DNA of 64,000 nucleotides from Oryzias latipes (lineage: Eukaryota; Chordata; Actinopteri; Beloniformes; Adrianichthyidae). Numbering within the stretch: position 1 is the stretch's first letter; each line of letters starts with the position of its first letter. Shown here in pieces: positions 22,322 through 32,494 of this stretch. The translations under genes were made by a program, and so were the position numbers. The stretch covers positions 14,369,015 through 14,433,014 of the forward strand of contig NC_019869.2 of the NCBI RefSeq assembly GCF_002234675.1, in the 5' to 3' direction. Below the pieces are notes generated by a model that saw nothing but the letters and a program-made list of their open reading frames with translations, made no database searches and was not told the DNA's origin.

Positions 22322-23085
22322 ATGCTGCAAAACTTCACCTTTAATCTTCGACACATTGAAGCCAACTTTGTGCCCTGTTTGGATCCTAACACTGTTCCAG
22401 CTGAGCATCAGCGTTCCTCAGGGATTATTAAAGACTTTTTTTGTATTCCCTCACAGAGAAGCAGTGAACTTTGGAGATATTTCTGCGTGGACTGTGACTT
22501 TCAAAGAAACAAAGGTGGAGTTGTTTGTCTTCATGACAAACGTGAATGTTCCTCAAGCCGCCTTTTGGCCTCAAAAGGATGCAACCTTGAGTCTGATCCA
22601 AAATGTTATGAAGACCTGGGTGTTTTGCAGAGGAGTTGTAAATCTTAAAATGGTGAAAGGGGGTTTGAGCGCTATGTGACTGCTGAGAGACTTGACCAGA
22701 CGGCTGATTTTGTGCAATATGAAAAACAGCCAAAACAAATTTAAAACAGTCTTTATCAGCTTTAAAGAGTGAATGCAGTGTTTGACGATAGTCCGGAAGC
22801 TGACTATCACTGTTGTTTGTAAAACAATCATGTGTCCTACATAAGATCGTGTAACATAGTTGGATTTTATGAATCATGTGTCCATTTAAAACCACAGAGA
22901 TGTGACTGTGTAGCTTAAAGGGGAAATTAAAATGATGTATCTAATGATAATTGAACTCTCTTTAGGAGTGCCATAATGTGCTGCTATGTTAAAGACTGGA
23001 AAGTTTTCCTATAACCTTTGAACTGTGTTCGTTCTTTCTGTTTGTACTGTAATGAATTGCACAATAAATTTTTTATCTGTGTTTT
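22322..23085 (+). other. znrf2: ZNRF2 3' UTR with poly(A) signal
   Basis: Non-coding sequence after the stop. The best cleavage signal is AATAAA at 23063-23068, followed by a T/GT-rich stretch (TTTTTTATCTGTGTTTTTTCC). A second AATAAA at 23163-23168 may be an alternative. Overlapping frames on both strands (22322-22895) have no recognisable domain and are not called. Confidence 0.65.
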
Positions 23086-23840
23086 TTCCTGCTTAAAACC
23101 GTTTCCTGTATCTCTGCCTACTTTCAAACGGAAGTAACACTCGTTTCAAGGAGCAACAAGAGAATAAAACATTGAAAATACAAAGGTAAATCATTATTGG
23201 GGGTTTTGATTTTACAAGTTATTTTTTTGCGTCAAAATCGTTTTTACTTACTGAATCTTAATGAACTATACTGTGCAGCTACTTGTCTTTTGAAAATTGT
23301 GCAAGCAGTAGTCCATAAACATTTGTTTTTCACTTGTGGTGCATGTACACATGCATCCCTAACAGGAAGCTATTATTTCTACCCATAAAAGGTTAGAGGA
23401 ACAAGGGCATCCAAAAATTGATCATATGGGATGATTTTTCTTTTGGGGTTTTAATTACATTAAACGTGAAAATGCTTTGTCTATCAATTCTTCCTTGAAA
23501 ATGTGGCAACGTAGAATAAATCTTATTCATCCTACAAAGAGGGGAAAAATGATCTACATAAAGAAATATATAAGGGGTGATGTTGTGTTAAGAAGTATAC
23601 ATTTTTCTACTTTCCTTTATCTTTCCGAATGTAGTGTTTCATTTTCTTGTTAAATTTGACATTTTAACCTAAATCTTTCTTTTAATAACTGGTTTCGCAT
23701 AGCCTGCTTTCGATTTAAAGCCTTCCATGTAGTTTTTATTAAATTGTTCACTTTTGTCAACATCAGTTAAAGTAATACTAGATTTGTCATAAAATAGGAC
23801 AAAAAGGAACAAAAAATAATACGTTTTCTCTGAATAGGTT
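23086..23840. other. Intergenic ZNRF2-TXNL4A
   Basis: AT-rich spacer of about 0.75 kb. A second AATAAA at 23163 may serve ZNRF2. I see no gene or classifiable repeat. Confidence 0.6.
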
Positions 23841-24211
23841 TGTGGGATGTTGACGTAGACATTTTGCGACGACGTCGCGAGTTTGTGACGTTGTTAGGAA
23901 CGAGCTCTAGATGCTGAAGATAGATTTTTTTTTCTTTATTGAGAGAACAAAGTAATTTTATCTAAGCAGAAATCTAATTTTATTTCATTATACTTAGTTT
24001 TGCTAATTCAAGGTAAGGTTCTTTCGTTCATGTTTGTGGTTCCGCATCTTCTAAAGTTTCGCTGTCATGATTTCTAGATTTTTCTTCAGCTAGCTTAGCA
24101 TTAGCATTCATCAACCTCCTCTTCTCCGCGGTTATTTAACACTTTAAGATAACATTATCATTCAGAATTTTGGGTCGGGGGCGGTCTCGGATTCTCCATC
24201 TTTAGGTCAAG
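23841..24211 (+). promoter_or_regulatory. txnl4a: TXNL4A promoter and 5' leader with CRE-like motifs
   Basis: Three TGACG/GACGTC-type elements lie close together: TGACGTAG at 23851, GACGTC in the palindrome CGACGTCG at 23870-23877, and TGACGTTG at 23886. The local CpG density is much higher than in the flanks. AAG|GTAAGG at 24010-24016 and TCTCCATCTTTAG before 24206 look like a donor and acceptor, so a 5' UTR intron of about 190 bases is plausible (inference). No TATA box is evident, as expected for a housekeeping gene. Confidence 0.5.
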
Positions 24212-24364
24212 ATGTCGTACATGCTACCGCATCTCCATAACGGCTGGCAGGTGGACCAGGCCATTCTGTCTGAGGAAGACCGAGTTCTGGTGATCCGCTT
24301 CGGACACGACTGGGACCCAACGTGTATGAAGATGGATGAAGTTCTTTATAGTATCGCTGAAAAG
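24212..24364 (+). CDS. txnl4a: TXNL4A exon 1
   Basis: Encodes residues 1-51 in phase 0, ending SIAEK before the donor GTTTGATC. This is a weaker donor than the consensus GTAAG. Confidence 0.96.
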
Positions 24365-26002
24365 GTTTGATCAGCTTCTTATGTGCACCATAATTTCTAT
24401 GGAAAAATAAAAGGGCTCGTCTGGTTACAGTATTAAAAGGGAAAATTATTTGCACCTTCCTTTGGTCCCCAAATCCCCCTGCTTTTGACTGTTAACAAGT
24501 TTGATAATAAATGCATAACATGAGAAAATATTCAATGGGTAAGGAAAGCTTAGCAGTTAGAGAAAACAGTTTGAATGTCTGCAGTCATCCTTTAAAGATT
24601 TCATTTAAGGATTTAACCCTCTTCTCTGGTTAGTTGCTGAAAGAAGGATCATACCTGAAGATTTAACTGAATCACAGGTTACAGTAAGACGACGGCAGTT
24701 TGTGACAAACCCCACTGCACCAACATACATAGGGTTTACAGAGAAATGGCGTTTTGGAGAAACATTCATACGAAAAACATCACCACAACAGCCAAAAAGC
24801 TCCAGATAAAACAGGAATTTCCTGATTCTTAATTGACGAATCGATTTCTTTTCCTATGAACCTACCAGATCCATCTGTCTGAGGCAAGTAGCTCATCAAA
24901 TCAGCCTCTACCATTTTAAAATACTTTCAAAAGGAGATAAATCGATAATAGAATTGAAATTGGAAAATACAATTAGGATTGAGACATGGTAGGTTTATTT
25001 TACTGTAATGTAATAACGACCAATTGCATCACGGTGGACAACACACATGTGAGGTCAGCAAAAACTGATCAACCATCATAACAGTCCAATGTGTGGAAAC
25101 AATATGAATTTAGCAAAGACGTGACCAGACAGTGTGGTAGAATGTTGTAATATTGTTCCCTTAGGATTCTTTGGATGTGGAAAAACAACAGTGGACTGAA
25201 CTTTAGGAAACTAAAATGTGAATGGATTTGACTTTCATTCTGGTTTACTTGTTTGTTTGTACACATATTAATTTAAACTTGATTATCTTGAAGAAATATA
25301 AGGAATCTGGAAAACGTCACCTGTACTGTTCAGTATCCAGGTATTCATCTCTGAGTCACACTGGTTGAAGTTTTGGATAAAGATGTTCTGGATCGATCTT
25401 AGGCCAGAGAATCAGATCGTTCAAAATAAACAAATATCGATTATGAATCTGATCAGCAGCCACAAATTATGATATGAATTGAATCGTTAAAATGAAGTTT
25501 TAGTTTTTAATGTTCCTCTAAATCTTATTGACTGTTTTGGAGATTAATTTCTGTTCCTTAACCTTCATTAAAGTCACAGCTTTGGTTTCAGCAATCAAAG
25601 TCCAGATCCTTGTTGTTCTAGTAACCGCCACCTTTGTCTTCTCAGGTGAAGAACTTTGCAGTCATTTACCTGGTAGACATCACAGAAGTGCCCGACTTTA
25701 ACAAGATGTACGAGTTGTACGATCCTTGCACCGTCATGTTCTTCTTCAGGTGAGGAACCCTCATCACTGGAACACAGGTCCTCATATCATATATGATGTC
25801 CAACGCTCCTGCCTTTGGTTTGTTTTCCAGGAACAAACACATCATGATTGACTTGGGAACTGGAAACAACAACAAGATCAACTGGCCCATGGAGGACAAA
25901 CAGGAGATGATTGACATTGTAGAAACGGTGTATCGAGGAGCCAGAAAAGGACGGGGTCTGGTTGTTTCTCCCAAGGATTATTCTACTAAATACAGATACT
26001 GA
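24212..26002 (+). CDS. txnl4a: TXNL4A (DIM1 / U5-15kD spliceosomal protein), complete, 142 aa
   Basis: TXNL4A is the thioredoxin-fold DIM1 protein of the U5 snRNP and U4/U6.U5 tri-snRNP, essential for pre-mRNA splicing in the nucleus. Exons are 24212-24364 (51 codons), 25646-25749 and 25831-26002. The product starts MSYMLPHLHNGWQVDQAILS, contains RFGHDWDPTCMKMDEVLY, VIYLVDITEVPDFNKMYELY and FFFRNKHIMIDLGTGNNNKI, and ends GRGLVVSPKDYSTKYRY. Length equals the family's 142 residues. From memory it differs from the human protein at only a few positions, such as RVLVIRF and NWPMEDKQEMIDIVE. It has no redox CXXC, as is normal for DIM1. The start is fixed by the invariant MSYMLPHL. Introns have GT-AG ends (GTTTGA; GTGAGG). 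Confidence 0.97.
25646..25749 (+). CDS. txnl4a: TXNL4A exon 2
   Basis: Encodes VKNFAVIYLVDITEVPDF through VMFFF plus two bases of R86. Flanked by TTCTCAG and GTGAGG. Confidence 0.96.
25831..26002 (+). CDS. txnl4a: TXNL4A exon 3 with stop
   Basis: Encodes the end of R86 and NKHIMIDLGTGNNNKI to the terminal YSTKYRY, then TGA at 26000-26002. The preceding intron is only 81 bases long. Confidence 0.96.
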
Positions 26003-26195
26003 TTCTCACTTTTTTTAAACCATTTTTTACCCTTTTTGTGTATTTTTGTTTTGTTGATGACAAACAGAAGAAACTCTGCTTTTCCAGCAAAGGAGGACGA
26101 TATTCCAGCTACTGGTCTCATTGTTTTCTCATCAGTTTTATTCAGTTTTGAAGCTTGTTTGAATTTTTGTGAATAAAAGTGTCAACAATCTTACG
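26003..26195 (+). other. txnl4a: TXNL4A 3' UTR and poly(A) signal
   Basis: Short 3' UTR with AATAAA at 26172-26177 (GTGAATAAAAGTG) about 170 bases after the stop. A further AATAAA-like AAATAAAC at 26205 may be alternative. Confidence 0.7.
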
Positions 26196-27285
26196 TTTGA
26201 TTATTAAAATAAACTTGACTTTCATGTAAATATATTTAGGAAATTTTCTCAAATGTTTGAGTTTGTTTTGAAACTTTACAGCATTAAATCATTTTGCTAT
26301 GGCAGTTAAAGACGTCACAGGAAGTGCAGTGACTCACAGCGGCTGTTGATACTTACTAGAGATTATGTCTAAATCAAATCAACTTCCAGTTTTGTTTTTT
26401 TGGGTGCACTTGCCAGAGTTGTCCGGTAGGTGGCATCATAGCAGTTCCACGTATGCACCAGTCTCCAGCATCACATGCAAATGCTCCTTCCTGCCGTGGC
26501 CTGGGGCAGTATTGGGACACGGCCCATCAAACAGACTTATGTGACACTTTTGTGTTGCTATAGAGATCATCTGTGGAACAAAGAACAGGAAATGACCTTA
26601 AAAGAACTTTATTTCATGATAGGACTTTTCCCCAAAAAACGGGGATCTTTGTGCTGTCAAACTAATTACAAATAGTCTGAATTAGAAACGAATGAATTAG
26701 ATATCAGTTGTTGGAAGGCTTAATTTCGAGGAACTTTGTTTAACTATTTTCTGTGAAAACTGAGATGTTCTCATTTAGGATGATTGATTTCAACACAAAA
26801 ATACAGTGACTGAAGTTTTATGTTTAAAGCAAAAAGTCACTAAAAGTTAAGCTGATTAACAAAGGGGTTGATAAACAGAGATACAAAACAATAATGCATG
26901 ATCATGTGCCTTCTAAAGGATAAATAGCAGTGGCCTTTAGCCCCACTTCAATGTAGCCCTTATTTTTCACTATTCCCAATATTTTATTGGTCTTGTGGCT
27001 CCGGGGCCTCAGGTTGCAGACGCCTGGTCTAACGTTAAAATGTCTGTGACTTATGAAGAAAAAAACAAAGAAATGTTGCTGACTGAAAGGTCTCTAAGGT
27101 CTCTAACGAAGCACACTTCCTCAAATAAAAGTGAAAATGATTTTACATTTCATGTCATCTAAAATGCCCTAATTCTGAAATGACAAACACTGAAAAGCGT
27201 CATGACGGCTGGAGGTCAGCAATGCGTCTGCGGTTGAAAGTAAACTCATTTACTCATGTTTTCATGCTCTGACTGACGACAGCGT
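26196..27285. other. Start of gene-poor tract; possible hAT end near 27 kb
   Basis: No gene recognised. At 26985-27032 the reverse complement reads AGACCAGGCGTCTGCAACCT then GAGGCCCCGGAGCCACAAGA, resembling the terminal region of some hAT transposons; the other end was not found. The rest shows nothing I can name. Confidence 0.4.
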
Positions 27286-27500
27286 GTGTGACCCCCCTCC
27301 CCCGGGCGTCCCGTGTCCTTTCCACTCACATTAACCCAGAGTCTGGCCTGTCCCTGCAGGGCCAACGTACATCATTAATGTGGCGCTGCTGTCATATGGA
27401 GCAGGGGGGCAAAGGCCGCTGCTATTGGTCCATTAATATGCACATTATCATGCATTGTTGTTTTGCATCTCTGTCTATCAGCCCCTCCAGGCATAGGTTG
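27286..27500. promoter_or_regulatory. Candidate conserved non-coding element
   Basis: Complex, non-repetitive sequence with ACATCATTAATGTGG, CATATGGAGC and a cluster CCATTAATATGCACATTATC plus ATGCATTG, rich in TAAT homeodomain and ATGCA POU-like motifs. No reading frame is convincing. Called from composition and motif density only; conservation was not tested. Confidence 0.3.
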
Positions 27501-28268
27501 GGGGGTGCCGTAAACACAACCCTTTACGTTTCTTGAGTTTCTGTTTTAAACAAGTGGAAGATGCTGTGACGTGGGGGGGATGGGGGGTTACTGGCGGGTT
27601 GCCATCCTGCAGCTACACCTCCCTTCTTCTTCTCTGTCTGTCACCATCCATGTGGATGCCCATCCAGCAAGGGGGAGGGCGACCTCCAGTTTCTGGGACA
27701 CCCCCCACCACCACTGCAACACAATAGATATAAATAGTTCCAGATAGTATAATTCCATCTAAATATTTTTGAATTTCTTCAGCAAATATCACAAATTGTT
27801 GTACGGTTGAGGAGTGAGCATGCTAACGTTAGGCAACTTTCCGCGATGAAAGGTTTTTTTCAGCCAGAATAGAAATACAGAGCTTATTGATTCTCATCAA
27901 GTAAGTGAGCATTTTTATGCAAAGATAACTTTGGGCACTAAACAAATAGCATTCAGGAGGTCAAAGACCTGAGATCTAAGGCATCATTGGTTTCAGGTGA
28001 CCGTGCGGCTCCTGCTGCAGCTTCTGTCCAGGTTTCTTTCTGCAACATTTTCCCAGTAACTGTCTGTGAAACCACAAAGTGTCACCACAAGTGAGTCCAA
28101 TGAGCAAGTGAGTCTAACGGCACCCCAAAAAAAATGTCTAACTTCTGGTTCCAACAAAAAGAAATCCATTCACTTGACATTTTTTTGAGAGACGGACGCC
28201 AACATGTTGGAGCCAGGTGACCTCAGCAAGCAGTGATTGGTCTAACTCAGTCTGACTCAGTGACTCAG
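27501..28268. other. Non-coding, nothing recognised
   Basis: Low-GC sequence with a G-rich patch near 27570-27590. No gene, RNA or known repeat was seen. Confidence 0.5.
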
Positions 28269-28613
28269 TGTGTCCAAATTCGAGGGCTGCATCCTTCAAT
28301 AGCCGCGGCCTTCAAGGGCAACATTGGCCAAGTCCTTCAGCGAGCAGGTAGGCTGCATGTTAATGGCTGTGAATTTGGACGAGTCTAGCCTTTACAGAAT
28401 TCCAGCTGTTACATCAGCAAATGTCCTGTCGCCTGGCAACCGTGAGTCCCAATCAGGGAGGAGACAGATACTTGAAATTGTGAAAAAGAAGGCCGTAATC
28501 CTTGGACGCATTGGAAGGGCTTGTTGAATTTGGACAGCACTTGTCGCTGCGATATGACGTGAGCAGCCTAGAAATGCAGCCCAGGAAGAATGCAGCCCTC
28601 GAATTTGGACGCA
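28269..28613. mobile_element. 345-bp MITE-like element with 29-bp terminal inverted repeats
   Basis: The left arm 28269-28297 (GTCCAAATTCGAGGGCTGCA core) and right arm 28585-28613 are reverse complements at 27 of 29 positions. The interior is non-coding with GCGGCC blocks. Such GTCCAAATTCGAGGGCTGCA ends recur in teleost genomes. No clear target duplication was seen, so the superfamily is not assigned. Confidence 0.7.
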
Positions 28614-29199
28614 GCCATTGAGTCACCAATCAAGAGTGTGCTTATTGGAAGGCCACAACTCTACCACTTGTGGGCTTCACGAAATCTGTCAAATGCTACA
28701 TACTTCTCTTGAGGCACCTTATTGGTCAGTTTTTAACTTCAATAACTTATACTATTGGAGAAAAAACTAGGATCAACCAGAACGTGTTAAAATATTAGAT
28801 CAAGAATGGTTATTCTGACCAATTGAAGTCTATGGGATTCTGGCTTCTTGGAGGCAGCGGGTACTTCCTGTTTGTAACGCCAGGGGGGAGGAGTCACTCA
28901 GTTCAGTTCTCATAAACAGCCAATGTTTACCATGAAGCCCGTGAAACCCACAGCTTCATTTAAAGCTGGAATCCCATAAAAGAAGCAGAAATCTGTCCAT
29001 TTTCAAGTTTTTAATCACAGACTAACAGGAGAACCTCCATTCCTCCCAAACCCAATGAGGCGGGCCTTTTCATGTTTCTGCCATGAAAGTTTTTTAAAAT
29101 TTCAATTGACAACAAAGAGCTGAACGCAGAAAACTCAAATCATCTTAGATTCTTCAAAGGGTTTTCCTGGGAATATTTTCTGTCTCCACCTGTGTTTAT
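28614..29199. other. Non-coding; possible repeat debris
   Basis: Sequence at 28830-28925 (GTCTATGGGATTCTGG, GTACTTCCTGTTTGTAACGC) resembles a common fish repeat and partly recalls 5160-5240. No gene recognised. Confidence 0.4.
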
Positions 29200-29720
29200 G
29201 AATGACACCCTGTAGACCTGGATTTAACGTGTCATTAACTGAACTTTTCTGTTTCTGTTTCTACGGTTACATCATGGCCTGTTTACATAACCCACACACC
29301 AAAGAGAAAATCTTCTCCCCCTCAAATGTTTTAGAACCCTGTCTCCTTCAGGGGGAAATATTCCAGAGAAGCACTTGGGCGCTAATGGCCTTCTCTGAAG
29401 AAGCATTTTATTCATGTGATCCATTATCTTGTTATAATCTGGGTTGTGAGAGCTGAAGGGGGGCTTTGAGAGGAGACTCTGCAGGTTGAGATCAGCGAGC
29501 GTGGATGCTTCACAACCATAATTTGAGCGAACAAACACACGGACGAACCAAAACGGCTCTGCATCTGCCCACATTCAAAGATAATGACACATCTTGCTGC
29601 TGGCTGTTGTGTTGGTTTAGTTCATTAGGGAGTCGAGTTTTGCCTCTCTTCCCAAAAGAGTTTATTCCTCCACTGGCAGCCCGGCAATGGGTCCATTGAG
29701 ACAGTAGAGGAGCTGTGTTC
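29200..29720. promoter_or_regulatory. Candidate conserved non-coding element
   Basis: Non-repetitive sequence with GTTTACATAAC, GCTAATGGCC, TTATTCATGTGATCC and CATAATTTGAG motifs, clearly unlike the repeat-derived flanks. Short frames on both strands lack domains. Regulatory function is inferred from appearance only. Confidence 0.25.
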
Positions 29721-29769
29721 ATGAGGCAACTCTGGCTCAAGAGGCTTCAGACCGCAGTCCGTTCGTCCA

Positions 29770-30215
29770 GCCGCTCTGCATCAGCAAGCGGCCAACGGGT
29801 CAGGAGATGATTGACATCGACTCAGGACAACTGTGTCTCCCGGTAGAACTGTGGGACGGTGTGTGAACTGACAGAGGCGGCTTTTTAAAGCAGAAATGCT
29901 GCACGGTCCTTAGAAACCGTGTAAACAATCATGTGAATTTGTGTTACCAGTCGTGTCCAAAATAAAGGCTGATATAATTCCCACATATTTACGTGCAGCC
30001 AAGATGCACATTGCAGCATTGACCGCACAGATCTTTAGTTTATCCAAGGCTTAATCTTGTTGTTGGCACGTGTTAGCCTACTTCTAACCCTTTTTCCAGC
30101 TCCGTTCCGCCACGAAAAAAAGCACTGGCTTTTTTTTCTTGGCCCATGTACACAGTTCAATTCTAATCCGATCTTTGATCGGATCAAAGATATTTTGCAC
30201 ATGTAATTGCAGCTA
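29770..30215. repeat. Dispersed repeat family R2, copy 1
   Basis: Bases 29850-30130 align with 38600-38895 through long shared blocks: GAAACCGTGTAAACAATCAT, GATATAATTCCCACATATTT, CAAGATGCACATTG, GCATTGACCGCACAGAT and TTGTTGTTGGCAC. Beyond the alignment lies a short palindrome ATCCGATCTTTGATCGGAT. No coding potential, class unknown, edges approximate. Confidence 0.75.
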
Positions 30216-30294
30216 GGGTTTGAACCTGAACCTGAGTAGCTGAAGGTTCTAATCTGGATACAGAAGTCATAGACGAGTTTCTTCCATTGTCACA

Positions 30295-30740
30295 AGTCTT
30301 GTTACGAAGGGATACATGGGCAAACCTGTACAGGAACCTCACAAAATATTAAGATCGTAGACCATTCAGTAAGCCTGTACAGCCAAAATTTCCATGCATA
30401 TTTTGTTCTCCAGGCATACAGTGCCTAGATGACACAACTCCCAATGTTAAAGTGCCTAGGATGGCACAAGGGTTACACGGGCGTCACATGCCTGGTGTGT
30501 CCGTGATTCAGGGTGTCATGGTGAAGTAAGTGAGACGTTGGCATGTTGTACAGATTTTATTTTTTAACCCCCCCGATACTTGTGTACTGCACAAGGAGCC
30601 TCGTTCCATTTTCACGACGTCCCTTGTGGCGGCCGTAATAGCTTAAAGGAAGCTGCAAGACCCACCTGAACTCCCTTTAAGATCCAGCTGCTCCTCTATA
30701 CAACCCTCTGCGGGCCTGGACAACCCAAAAACCCACAGCA
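30295..30740 (+). repeat. Dispersed repeat family R4, copy 1, carrying a nested MITE fragment
   Basis: Shares ATGGGCAAACCTGTA, TTCCATGCATATTTTGTTCT and a final block GGGCCTGGACAACCCAAAA with the copies at 39.9 and 43.8 kb. An R3-MITE end fragment at 30426-30474 interrupts it. No protein frame is shared among copies. Confidence 0.65.
30426..30474 (+). mobile_element. R3 MITE, 3' end fragment
   Basis: Matches the right end of the MITEs at 35591 and 42541, including CCCAATGTTAAAGTGCCTAG and the terminal GGCACAAGGGTTA. Only about 50 bases remain. Confidence 0.75.
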
Positions 30741-31874
30741 CTTGTCACGGTCAACATCAAACACAGCTTCATGCTGTTCTTGTGCTCTCTAAATGTTTTG
30801 CTCAACATCGGCCCAAACCAGCAGCAGTGGAAGCTGTGTAACGTTTTGCTTTTGTCAGTCTTTCAGTGTGTAGTCGGCCCAATAATCAGTTATTGTGTCG
30901 CTGCATCAAAGCTTGGACGCAGCAGCAGAGCCCTTCACGTGTTGATGGGAACATGGGCTGCTATGCATCATGCAGTTTCAGCACATCATGCAGGCAGAGG
31001 CAGCAGCTTGGATGTATGTTGTCAGTGTGGGCAGACGGGTGGCTCTGAAATCATGCGTTGCTTGGAAACATTTGTTCTCTTGTGCGTGTTTCCTTGCCCC
31101 TTCACCTGCCCCCTCTCCTCATCCTCTGCCATCAGTCTCTTCCTCGGCCCGATCCTATTTTTGTCACCTAACTTAGGAGTCATTCACAGAAGAGTGGTGG
31201 CTCATCACCACCCCCACCTCATGCTCACCCCTCCATCCTCTCTCCATGGCCCTCCTCCTCTTTCCTCACCCTGGCAATGCTGCTAACGTCGTCTCCCTGC
31301 CCCTGCAACACCCCTGCCAAGGTAAAGCAGATAGTACAGTCTGCCTGTGCTCTCTCCTTATAAGGGCAAAATGCATTGACAGAGGCAATGAGGGGGGCTG
31401 TACCAGCACGGACAGGCAGGTAGGGGGACAGCGGCTCCAGCAGAAGGAGTAAGTACATGTGATGGGGAGGATGAGGAGCAACAGAGAGGGAGGGGCAGTG
31501 AGATGATGATGCTTCTTCCATTCCAGCAGGTTATACTCCATCATTTTCGCTATTTGGACCAACATTTAAAAAAAAAACAACGCAGGAAAAATATTTAAAT
31601 AGGCTATTATGTTGATCATGGTGCTTCAAGCTAAAGAAAATTGCATTTAAACCATCAAGACAAGATCTGTTGAATGACGTATTAGGCAGAGCTGTCAAAT
31701 TGGGACGTTAAATTGTTAAAATGTGAGTTTTACATTTAAATGACCTTTTGAGAACATAAATGTATTGTTTCTATTCTGTTTTTGCCTCAGAAAAAATACT
31801 ATATGATTATTATAAACATGTGCTGTTTCTCAGAAGGAATTTAACTACAATTCCTTGTGCATATCAAGATATTT
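30741..31874. other. Non-coding, pyrimidine- and GC-rich patches
   Basis: A 171-codon frame at 30771-31286 crosses C/T-rich sequence and has no domain. A poly-A run and AT-rich sequence follow at 31568-31580. No known repeat or gene recognised. Confidence 0.5.
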
Positions 31875-32072
31875 AAAGTCCCACTCCAATCATCTTTTGA
31901 TCTGTTGTAAAGGCTCAGTGGTCGTTTAATCATGATGATGTCTTCTTTAGCCAAAAAAAAAAAAAAAATGAAATAAAATAACCTGTGTTGTTTTATAGGA
32001 CATAGTCTCTGCAGAGCGGCAGGAGTTCATTAGAAATTCACCTCTGATTTGTGGGTGGAACTGATGGTGCAT
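31875..32072 (+). repeat. Dispersed repeat family R1, plus-strand copy
   Basis: Begins AAAGTCCCACTCCAATCATC and runs through CTGTGTTGTTTTATAGGACA to CTGATGGTGCATAG, matching 1-125 directly and 57440-57625 inverted. A 15-base A run lies inside. Confidence 0.75.
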
Positions 32073-32494
32073 AGAGTTTAAACAAGAGAAAATAGTGTGA
32101 AAATGTTCATGTCTGTCTGAGAAAAGTGTGTAAAGTGAGAAGTTTTACAGCCTGGAAACATCTATTACAAATGTACATAACTCCAGAGATAAACGAGTGA
32201 CCACTGTACACCAAGTAGCAGTGGATGCAGTTTAATTATCATAGACAGTAACGTGTCTGTGAAGCCTTTTTTTAATTCTGGTTTGATGAAAAGATCTCAA
32301 CACAAAGCTAAAACTGCCACAAAAGTGTAACTCAAATCTTGACTCAGTGAGTTACGGACTGGCCAGGAGTCTGCTGAAAAACTGATTCTTGTTAGTGTTT
32401 GTACCAGAGCGAACACAGTTCTATGTGTAATGAAAACACATCAGGAGGAACAAGGGTGCTGCCTTATAATACATCTATTTTGGGAAGATTACCT
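32073..32494. other. Non-coding, nothing recognised
   Basis: AT-rich sequence between an R1 copy and a LINE relic. No gene, RNA or known repeat was seen. Confidence 0.5.

Noticed and set aside
22428-22895. 155-codon antisense frame across the ZNRF2 3' UTR
   Set aside because: Lies opposite a well-defined UTR, has no domain and no promoter or poly(A) signal in its orientation.
30771-31286. 171-codon frame, longest of its region
   Set aside because: Composition follows C/T-rich low-complexity DNA (runs of Pro, Ser, His); no domain or exon signals.
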